Part shown: positions 55,892 through 64,000 of the stretch, piece by piece
Numbering within the stretch: the stretch's first letter is position 1
Layout of the letters: each line of letters starts with the position of its first letter
Assembly (NCBI GenBank): GCA_027943335.1
Contig: BSBK01008427.1
Coordinates: forward strand, 250,501 to 314,500
Direction of reading: 5' to 3'
Origin: Chamaecyparis obtusa
Taxonomy: Eukaryota; Streptophyta; Pinopsida; Cupressales; Cupressaceae
DNA: 64,000 nucleotides
Notes under the pieces: generated by a model
The model's database searches: none
Told to the model about the DNA's origin: nothing
Seen by the model: the letters and a program-made list of their open reading frames with translations, nothing else
Translations under genes and position numbers: made by a program

Positions 55892-56088
55892 CCTAGCAGC
55901 GACGGTGATAGTTTTGTCTAAAGCTTGATTTGCACCTAGCAGCGACGGTGTTGGTCTAAGCTTTTGTTTATGTTTGTCCAGATGTGATCCCGAATCGAAC
56001 TCATATCTGAGTTGTTTAATGATCCCAAATCGATCTCATATTGCAACTTCATTCTTTGACTACATGTGTTCCCAAATCGATCACACAT
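55892..56088 (+). repeat. Short direct repeats before the polypurine tract of B
   Basis: One 16-base repeat in two perfect copies 43 bases apart, and one 21-base repeat in three copies spaced 35 and 47 bases apart, with core CCCRAATCGA. The core ATCGAT is itself palindromic in copies two and three. They could serve the PMD promoter or plus-strand priming. Confidence 0.7.
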
Positions 56089-56106
56089 TAGTCAAAGAGG
56101 GGCAAA

Positions 56107-57076
56107 TGTATGCACCCAAAAATGGTCGCCTAGACTTTGGGCCCCATTTATTCAATTTATCAATCCTGAATCATTTTGATCATTTATCAATATTTTCAAC
56201 ATTATTAATTTCTTGATCAAGTTTTAATTTTGATCATATATTGGATTTTTATCCTTGGGCTAACCATTTATCCTAAGTCTTTATTTGATTAAAAGAAATA
56301 TTTCCTCCCTTTTTAATTAAATAAAAAGCCCCACTTTCCTCTTATCCTAAGTTGCACAAATAAAATATTATTCCTATTTTATAAAAAGGGAAAAAGCACT
56401 TTTTGTCTCACATGAGGCTCAAAAGTCAACACTTCACTCTCATTGGAGGATGTTTGTGCACATGGATTGCTCCCCTTTCAACCTCCACCGCTGATTAAGA
56501 CTTTTTGCCTCTTAATCTCAATGGTCCATTTCACCTCATTTCTTATAAAAGGAGAGCTCTCTCCTTCATTTGCATATCCATATTTTATGCTAATGCTATG
56601 CTGCAGGTTTTAGGTGCATTTGGAGTTTGAAGACATTGAAGACTTGTTGCATTTCATTATAGTTGCATATTTGCTTTCTTAGTTGCATAATAATGGCATC
56701 CTTAGTGTATATTTCCTTTTATGCAATAGAATAAGCTCACATAGTCTAAATAGGAGGCATTGTAATCCATTGCTATTTCCTTTCATAGATTAGTCACATT
56801 GTACTTTCATTTCCATAGCTTAGATTGCATTCTCATATAGCTTGCATTGCATTGCATATTGGATTCTTGGAGATATTGACATTGTTGCCCTTATCTTCAT
56901 TGTGAATCTCTCATTGTGTGGTTGACTAGCAAGGTCACAAGTTTGTAGCTCTAGCTGAGAGCCATTTTCAACCTTGCAACTCCATGCATAGAGAGCTATG
57001 AGCCGCTTTGTGAGGCCTCATTCTTGAGCAACCTTGCATCTAATGGTTCATAGAAGTGCATATTTTAATGTGTACA
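56107..57076 (+). repeat. 3' LTR of element B
   Basis: Same length as the 5' LTR, about 14 substitutions. It ends GTGTACA, followed by the duplicated target GGAAG. Confidence 0.97.
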
Positions 57077-57081
57077 GGAAG

Positions 57082-57188
57082 TTGGAGTACAAGTTTAGAT
57101 CTTTCCTGGGTGCCTACTAGTGTGCTATGTGTTACAGACCTGGGCTAGCTGAATGCTGATGTTGGGGAAAAGATTTGGATCTTGTGAG
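57082..57188 (+). repeat. 3' LTR of element A, second part
   Basis: The sequence TTGGAGTACAAGTTTAGATC onward continues the A LTR exactly where B interrupted it (compare 36921). It runs to TTGGATCTTGTGAG, where C is inserted. The last 200 bases or so of this LTR must lie after C, outside the window. Confidence 0.9.
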
Positions 57189-58455
57189 TGTAATACCCTA
57201 AAAATGGGCTATAGGTTCATTAACCTCCTACATCTTCAATTTGAACGAAATCAACATCAAAGTCCTAACCTAAGGCACATCTACACATTATCTAATCCTA
57301 ATTGATTTTATCCTTAATTCTACATCGAGGAATATTCTTAGCAATATTCCTATTTATCTTAATTATCTTTAATTTAACAATTATTTGGTGATAAATTTTA
57401 TTTATCCTAAAGTTTGATTAATTGAATATTTTGAATATTTAATTAATTAGATTTAATACTGCCACTTAATTATTTAATTAAATTTAATTAAATTATTCCT
57501 AAATTATATTATTTTATTTTGACAATAAATCTAAAATCTTATGACTAATTGATTAAATTTTTATTTAATTAATTAAAGTCAGTTGTCAATATTTAATAAT
57601 ATAGTTTTAGAATAAAGTTTGATTTAATAATTGATTAACCCATAAATCGATTGTTTTAGTTCAAAAATCAGTTAAGTTGAGAATAAAACACTTTATTTTT
57701 AAATTAATTTATAATTAAATCATGCACAATCAGAAAAGCAGTCAACTAGAAATCAACAATCAATTTTAAAATTAAACTCAACATTTGATGATGAGTTGAA
57801 ATTTGATCTAAACTCTATTTTGAGTTAAACACTGCTTTTGCATGATTTTTGTGAGTTAATTATTCCTAATTTCTTGATAACTCAAAAATAAACTTGAGTT
57901 TATCAGGAGTGATTTATGGCTTTTCTCATGCATCCTCAAAGCCTTGGATTTCTATAAAATCAAGGCTTGGCTCTTCACAATTTACCACCTCAAATTTTCA
58001 CAATTACTCTGGTGAATTTGCGATTGAAGGATTGAGCACTTGCAATAGGCGATTTGTGAGATCTTTCATTGTTGGTCATAGTTTCATAGTTTTCATATCA
58101 TAGCTTTGCATTCATATTCATTCATATTATTCTTAGATTAAATCTGCATTCAATTTCATTCATTTAGCTTAGATTCATTTAGTTTTTCATATTATTGCAC
58201 AAAAAATACAAAAATATAGATTAAATATGCACTCATTTCACATTCATCTTTTTGCTTTCAAATCCTTTGTTTAGGTGTTGCATTGTCACTAATCTTGATT
58301 CCAATCTGAGAACATCATACTTGCACCTACTAGAAGGTAGTAAATCACCTGGTTAGCTTAGTTTCATTTATATTTGCAAGATTTTGATTTTGGCTAACCT
58401 CTAATATTTTATTAAAGTGTTGTGTCTACAACTAGGTACAAAATTCACACACACA
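57189..58455 (+). repeat. 5' LTR of element C
   Basis: 1267 bases, from TGTAATACCC to CACACACA. A TATA-like TTCTATAAAATC is at 57949-57960. Homologous to the D LTRs. Confidence 0.9.
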
Positions 58456-58459
58456 TTTC

Positions 58460-58476
58460 TGGCACCCACCGTGGGG
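58460..58476 (+). promoter_or_regulatory. Primer-binding site of element C
   Basis: TGGCACCCACCGTGGGG, identical to D and placed four bases after the LTR. Confidence 0.85.
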
Positions 58477-58562
58477 CCCTGAAATGGGTTTCCATCTCTT
58501 CTATTTCACTTTTATCTATTTTTCTGTCATTTTGTGGTCCATTATATGATTTCATTCTTTGT

Positions 58563-58803
58563 TCGTACATTTTTCATATGACTTTTGTCAGAAAGTCATA
58601 CTAGAAGATATTGGCTATCGTACGACAGTTGAGTATTTCAAGACTCATTTCAGCAACTGTAGATTGTTGTTTGAGACTTACATTGTCGTCTGGTGAGACA
58701 CCCACTATCATATGAGTTTCCAGATAGTTGTATCAGAGTTGACCCATTGTCATATGGGATTTGGATTGTCATCTGGAAGGTAACCCACTATCGTATGAGT
58801 TTT
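58563..58803 (+). repeat. Palindrome cluster C1 (TCGTACGA type)
   Basis: Exact TCGTACGA at 58618-58625 (CTATCGTACGACAG). Related words are TTCGTACAT, GTCATACTAG, CTATCATATGAG, GTCATATGGG and CTATCGTATGAG. Confidence 0.75.
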
Positions 58804-60134
58804 GACTCCAGGATTCAATTATCATTTTAGAAGTTTAGGTAGTTTTTCAGATTTGGACTAACAACTAACCCTAACAATTGAGATATTCTATTTTTGACTG
58901 ATATTTGCTGAGTCTGATTGGAAAAAGCGCAACTAAATTGCTAAAATAGGTAAAATCTACTAAATGCATTGCAAGGAATTCAAGTATTCTACTACGATCT
59001 GATAACACTTGGATTTAGACATAAAACAAACTCTCACGTGTCAAGCTTGTGTGACTTTTCTCACTTTCGTATCATAGACTTCATTTTGGGCTATAAAACG
59101 AACATGGATTTTCTTTCTGCATATTTGTTACACATAGTAAATAGGCCCTATGAACACTATTTGTGGATGATCTTGAGAGAGTGGGCTTCTTTCACTTGTT
59201 CACGCATGCAAAGCTCTTCTTGACGAAGGATCCCCTTGTAGGTAGGGAGGTTACTGAGATTGTCTTGTGTTCTACTAGATTTTTGCATCTTCAACTTTTG
59301 ATTGATACATTCTCTCTCTGGAGAGGTTGATAGATCATAAGCGATTGACATCATAGATCTTTGTGAGATAATTTCAATCTTAGCGTGTTAGATTAATCTG
59401 TCTACTTTGTTTTGGTTAAAAGTGAAAAGGCTAGAGGACTATTCTCTACTCCTTTTTTGGGTAGTATAAAAAATTCATATCCTTGAATCTGGAACCAGTC
59501 TCCATGTGGTATCTCTTGTGAGTCACCTTTAGAGAGGGTTAACTATAGTGGACATTCCCTTAATTGGGTCAACCATGTGGATGGAACCTCAAGCGATAAT
59601 AGCCATTTTCATCGTGGTAGTAGCAGCTGCTATATAAATGTCCTTGTGGAGGAAATCTTCACAGGTGTGGTCTCTTGTTGGGCTATCAGATCTCCCTAGT
59701 AGCTCCTGATTGATTAAATTCGTAGATTGTGTCAAAACCTCAGTGCACCTAGATTGGAGTTCGCTCTCTTGAGATCACAAAATTTACAGAGTCAGACCAT
59801 TACCACAAACCCTAGCGAGGCCAAAATTTCATTTTCTAGGAATATGTGCATTATTGAAAAACTTTTGAGAACATACACAAGTAGTATTTCTAAGGATTAG
59901 CACAATAAGTCACTATTGCTTGTTCATGTGCAAGGTTGCTTTTGCCCTTATTCATTGTTTTTAGATGATTGCCTACTTCCTTTGCTTGCTATTTTGCATG
60001 CTTGATATCTACTTGGTTATTTGAGATAGACTATTATAGAGATCTTCAAAATTGGACAGAAAACTTTGCCAACAATCTGAAATTGAAAACCTAAAAATTG
60101 CAAAATCTGAAGCAAAATTCCTCTCTGGAGTCAA

Positions 60135-60345
60135 AAGTCATCCCACAGTCTCAGATTGTCATATGAGTCTTCAGCAAAAGTCATTTCATAACCCCTGTAT
60201 TATTGTATGGGAGCTAGTATTATGTTGTATGAGTGTTGTCACCAGAAATCAAAAGAACATTATCCCTAGCAGTAATTGTTGTACGAGTCTTGTCAATTGT
60301 CATTTGAGAGCATACCCAGTGTCGTACAAGCTTTTAGAAACTCAT
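60135..60345 (+). repeat. Palindrome cluster C2 (TCGTACGA type, eroded)
   Basis: Words such as GTCATATGAG, TTGTATGGGAG, TTGTATGAG, TTGTACGAG and GTCGTACAAG. Position and spacing match D2. Confidence 0.65.
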
Positions 60346-60788
60346 TTGAGAATTTTCAAAAAGTTGTCAGAGACTTGTCAAATTTGTTAGAAATCCAATT
60401 TTTACAGCCTATTTCTAGATTCTATCAAAATATTCACTATGTCAGGAACAAAGAAAAAACTACAACAAATCTGTTCATTTTACTAAAGTGGTCTCTTGAG
60501 TCTGATTTAGCCTTCTGATTTATCGATTTGATTCTTTTTCATCTTGTGTCAAAACCTTGTCAAAATTATCTTCAAATTCAGTCTTCTTATTTAAATGGCT
60601 AAGTGTTGTGAGCTCGTGCCCGCCATCTTTTGGGCATCTACCCATGCTACTATGGCACAGTATTGTTCATTTACGTGCGATCTAATCTTCAATCACTTCA
60701 ATTTTGACAAGGTTGCATCACTCGATCTTCTTGAATCAGGTCTTTCTTCAGTTGTCTTCATCTTACTTTCTTGATTCACCCAAGGTTA

Positions 60789-62690
60789 ATGGTGGAAAAT
60801 AGAGCTTCCTCACACAAGAAATCTGAAGAAGCACCCAACATCATACCTTTGACTACTCACATGTGTCCAACTCTTGAGCAACTCTATAATTCAGGTCTTT
60901 ACGAAGATGATGGTCTTGGCAATTTTTGATTGAAAATTGGTTACATACCCCCTCCATCAACTCATGAAGGTAATTGACAAACTCCACCTCAATCTATCCT
61001 AGGGAGTCCTAAAAATCCTAACATGTCTCACAGAGGGACACATCATGGGTCTCAAGGACCTCATTCTCAACATGGTGTGGATCAAGAACTTACACCTTCT
61101 GAATTGCTCGATATTAAAATGATGATGACTTCAAGAAAATGATGAGGCATTTCTTGAAAGAAGATAGAGAGGCATAATTTCTAGAGTTAGCTCATCAAGG
61201 AGCTAAACTTCCTTCAAACTTTAATGTTGAAAATATCATTACACATGAGGAAGAAACCCCTATCATGGCTATGATGAAATAGATGCATGCCATGCAAGTC
61301 AAGCTCAACAAACTAGAGAAAGAAAAGGAACCTAAAGAATTCTCAATGGAGGCCCTATGTCCTTTTCCATTTGATAAGGACTTATACATGCCACCATTCC
61401 CTAAAAGAGTGGAAATGCCTAAATATGATAAGTATGATGGAAACTCTGATCCTCAAGATCATGTCAGAGAATTCTGTACTCAATCTATAGAGTTTATGCA
61501 CAAACCAACCTACTTAATGCATCTTTTCCCTCAATCTTTGGGAGGAGCAGCCATTAATTAGTTCTCTAGGATGCCTCCAACTATCAAAAATTTTGAGGAG
61601 TTAATCAAACTATTCTATCAACAATACTCCTACAATATTCAACATCCAGTCACTATGATCAACATCTGCAATTTGAAACAATATCCAGGAGAACCATTCC
61701 TGACATTTCTCAAGAGATGGAGGAAGGAATTTTCTCTATATGCTAGATCCATTCCAAAAACTAAGAAATTGGAAATCTTCATCAACAATCTTGTTCCAGA
61801 AATCAACTACCCTTTACAAATGCAAAATCATACATCCTTTGATAAGATGGTAGAAAATGCAATCAAAATTGAGAAGGTACTTGTACAAAAAGGAGACATA
61901 TCACTTCAAAAGGACAAGTATGAATCTGGATCTAGTTCTAAGGACAAGAACAAAAAATAGAATAAGAATAAGGGTGTCATCACACATGACATTGTTGATA
62001 CTATCTGTGCCCCATCCAAGGCACCCACTTTCAATCTCACTATTGGCACCCAAGCCATCAAAGCTTCCAAAGCTAAAACAATAGAGCCCAACAAAAAGTC
62101 ATCTGATTATAAGCCTTGGGCTACAGATCCTAACCACAAATTCACTCCTCTTGGAGAATCCTTGGAATTTTCCATGAAAACTCTATTGGCTAACAAAATC
62201 ATCTACTTGCCTAAGATAAAAGTCTTTGATCCTGAACCTAAACTGAAATGGTGGAGAGAGAATGATTTTTGTGACTTCCATCACAATAAAGGTCATAAGA
62301 CTAATAATTGCGTTCACTTGAAACACATCATACAAGAAAAAATCAATAATGGAGAAATCATGATTGACAATCATAAGAGTAATAATGATCATACCGCATT
62401 CACAGAACCATTTCTAAAACATGGTACAAAGAAGATTCTTCTTCTTAGCCTAATATGGGTGCTAAAGTCAATTATTCCTACTCTAGAAACATTAATGCTA
62501 TCATCAATATGGTTGAACTGTGTCTATCTGAGCATTGCAATGTGATCACAATTATAAGAAAAGATAGAGATAATCAATCAGCTAATGCAGTTACTCAATC
62601 ACAAGCTCAGGCACATCTGCAAGGACAAATACTAGACTCATCCAATATCCCTAAGGTGCCTTTCAATCTTTCATCTACTTCTAAATAGAA
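60789..62690 (+). pseudogene. Tat Gag of element C
   Basis: The ATG at 60789 (MVENRASSHKKSEEAPN) follows the leader. Blocks: PSELLDI..., HAMQVKLNKLEKEKEPKEFS, KRVEMPKYDKYDGNSDPQDH, PTIKNFEELIKLFYQQYSYN, and the zinc-like CDFHHNKGHKTNNCVHLKH near 62280. Stops include TGA 60928, TAG at about 61280, TAG at about 61559 (probably TGG to TAG) and TAG at about 61958. A frameshift near 62425 moves the rest to another frame. Same role as in B and D. Confidence 0.85.
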
Positions 62691-62754
62691 GGCTACATCT
62701 AAATCTTGAAATCCTAAAGACACGAGGCCTACATCATACAATATTATTCAACAA

Positions 62755-63420
62755 CTCTAGCATACCAATGCAAAAATCTCCATGTTTGAGTTGCTTTAGA
62801 TATCTCCAGCTCATAGAGCCATTCTAGACAAAGCTTTTCTTAGATCCAATGTTCCTGATAACCTTAATTTAGATAGATTCCAGACTATGGTTGGTTATCT
62901 TACGTCTCCACAATATATTTCCTTTTCATAGGAAGATGATAACTCCTTGAGTCATCCGCATAACCAACCCTTGCATTTTGAAGTCTTGATCCAAAACCAT
63001 CGTGTCAAATGTGTGTTGATAGATGGGGGTGCTAGTCTAAACATTTGTTCTTTTAGCTTGATTACACAATTGGGATTTTTAGATATGGCCATTGATCCTA
63101 GAAAGAAGATAACTATCAAAGCATATGATGAGCAAGAAAGATCTTCCAAAGGAACAATTGTCTTACCTATAAGAACAGGTCCAGTCATTAGAGATACTAT
63201 ATGTCAAGTTCTTGATCTACCTTTGGCTTACAATATCCTTCTAGGGAGACCCTGTATACATGAAATGAAAGCTATTCCTTCTACATACCATCGATGTTTG
63301 AAATTTTCTTATGAAGGAGTAGAGGTGACGATTCTAGCTGATCTATATACAACTTGCAATGCATTGAAAGAAAGTTCTTATAAATTTGTTCCTAATAACA
63401 TAGAATCTTCCACTAAGTAG
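62755..63420 (+). pseudogene. Tat aspartic protease of element C
   Basis: After an interrupted lead-in (FELL*ISPAHRAILDKAF) the frame is open from 62947: VLIDGGASLNICSFS with aspartate at 63022, ITIKAYDEQERSSKGTIVLP and [13 protein letters not shown], where the usual tryptophan of GRPW is cysteine. TAG at 63418. Confidence 0.85.
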
Positions 63421-63444
63421 CTAGACATTTCTTCAACATCTAAG

Positions 63445-64000
63445 ATGGAAGACATTTCTAAAGAGGTTAAAATCAAAGAAAATGGTATGGGGGAATATAC
63501 TATAGAGCTAGTCTTATTTTTGACATCTCTCCCTATCTCACCTAAGTCCTATGGGAAAACTCTAAAACAGTCCAAACTGGAGTCTAAAGAACCTCTTGAG
63601 ACATATAAAGGAAATTTTGTTGTGTAAAAAGTGTCTAAACAAGAGTTTGAAGAAGATAAAGTTGTGCTTGCATGGCTATACAAAGATGAACCTGAATCTC
63701 AAGTTGTTCAAACATGTGAATCTAAAACACCGAAGATCCCTTCTAAGTCATATGGCCCAAGGAATAAATTGATCACAAAAATGGGATATAAAGGAAAAGG
63801 ACCTCTAAGACTACATGGTAAAGGTCTTCTATCACCTCTTGACCATCGTGGCTAAGCAAACAAGAATACAACATGTCTAGGATATAAGAAGAAGCCTTTC
63901 TATCTTAGCAAGAACTCCTCACATGTCTTAGAATAGATTGAGCCATCCACAACAAATCAACTAAAGGGAGAAAAAATAGAACAATTTGACAGTGATGATT
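63445..64000 (+). pseudogene. Linker with G-patch-like segment (element C, cut by window end)
   Basis: Reads PISPKSYG, then VLAWLYKDEPESQ and at 63755-63900 LITKMGYKGKGPLRLHGKG, PLDHRG, stop TAA-like TAG changes at 63625 and 63853, then LGYKKKPF. Colinear with D 24905-25390. Continues beyond the window. Confidence 0.75.

Larger units (their letters stand above)
55258..56106. other. PMD upstream region and polypurine tract of B
   Basis: Upstream of the TATA box the region is AT-rich and holds two direct repeats CCTAGCAGCGACGGTG (55892-55907 and 55935-55950). There are also three GATCCCRAATCGAWCTCATAT-like repeats (55986-56006, 56021-56041, 56068-56088). The polypurine tract AAAGAGGGGCAAA (56094-56106) touches the 3' LTR. 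No other gene. Confidence 0.65.
39922..57076 (+). mobile_element. Element B: 17.2-kb Tat retrotransposon with antisense PMD gene
   Basis: Both LTRs are 970 bases and the element is flanked by GGAAG duplications. I counted about 14 differences between the LTRs (about 1.4 percent, 12 of them transitions), so it is the youngest dated insertion here. Order: 5' LTR, primer-binding site, 2.4-kb leader with palindrome clusters, single-frame gag-pol, 3' UTR hairpins, antisense PMD gene, polypurine tract, 3' LTR. Dual RNase H identifies the Tat lineage, in which extra antisense frames near the 3' LTR are known. The 11 stops in gag-pol and a deletion in RT make it inactive. Confidence 0.95.
58477..60788 (+). 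other. 5' leader of element C
   Basis: Colinear with the D leader: first palindrome cluster (58563-58803), conserved central part with CTATATAAATG near 59630, second cluster (60135-60345), then the Gag start. No protein motif on the plus strand. Confidence 0.7.
57189..64000 (+). mobile_element. Element C: Tat retrotransposon, 5' part
   Basis: The LTR starts TGTAATACCC and the element runs out of the window in the protease-RT linker. It belongs to the same family as D, with about equal similarity along LTR, leader and gag. GTGAG at 57184-57188 should recur after the other end. Coding defects include mixed stop types and a frameshift near 62425, so C looks older or was less well kept than B. 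Confidence 0.9.

Overview
The window shows a gene-free, AT-rich stretch of a large plant nuclear genome, made almost entirely of nested LTR retrotransposons. No host gene, tRNA, rRNA or CRISPR array is visible. The density and decay of the elements and the Ty1/copia plus Ty3/gypsy-Tat composition fit a very large seed-plant genome. I suspect a gymnosperm such as a conifer, but that is inference.

Layout from left to right. (1) 1-1666: 3' part of a small gypsy element (I) with a protease and a 3' LTR but no reverse transcriptase. It lies inside an older Tat-like element H (1667-3272, continuing at 15401 to about 17590). (2) 3273-15400: Ty1/copia element G, inserted at the polypurine-tract/LTR junction of H. 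Its 5' LTR was itself split by a 4.1 kb non-coding unit J (4301-8447, TG...CA ends, 5-bp duplication). (3) about 17590-18633 and 31846-33180: an antisense copia relic E, split by Tat element D (18634-31840). (4) 33181-34274: unassigned. (5) 34275-36271: pol tail and 3' UTR of another Tat-like element F. (6) 36272 onward: element A, a compact gag-protease-only gypsy element. Its 3' LTR was hit twice, by Tat element B (39922-57076, 17.2 kb, duplication GGAAG, 970-bp LTRs differing at about 14 sites) and by Tat element C (57189 to beyond the window).

B is the most informative element. Its gag-pol is one continuous 7.9-kb frame (43352-51241) with no frameshift and 11 premature stops, every one of a type reachable by C-to-T change. 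Order: gag with an SR-like stretch, protease, G-patch-like segment, RT, RNase H, a second archaeal-type RNase H, integrase with DD35E. Downstream on the opposite strand is a plant-mobile-domain (PMD) gene with its own TATA box, three exons and canonical splice sites.

Three structural systems are not explained by coding. First, arrays of an 8-bp palindrome TCG-NN-CGA sit in two clusters in the 5' leaders of B, C and D. The centre is mostly GC in B and TA in C/D, and the B version recurs inside intron 1 of its antisense PMD gene. Second, a covarying hairpin, GGYG-AAAA bulge-stem-loop-stem-YRCC, recurs in the protease-RT linker and 3' UTR of Tat elements B and D and in the 3' UTR of F. Third, three consecutive 6-bp-stem hairpins follow pol in B. 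Together with the antisense PMD gene these are the best candidates for an undescribed regulatory or packaging system.
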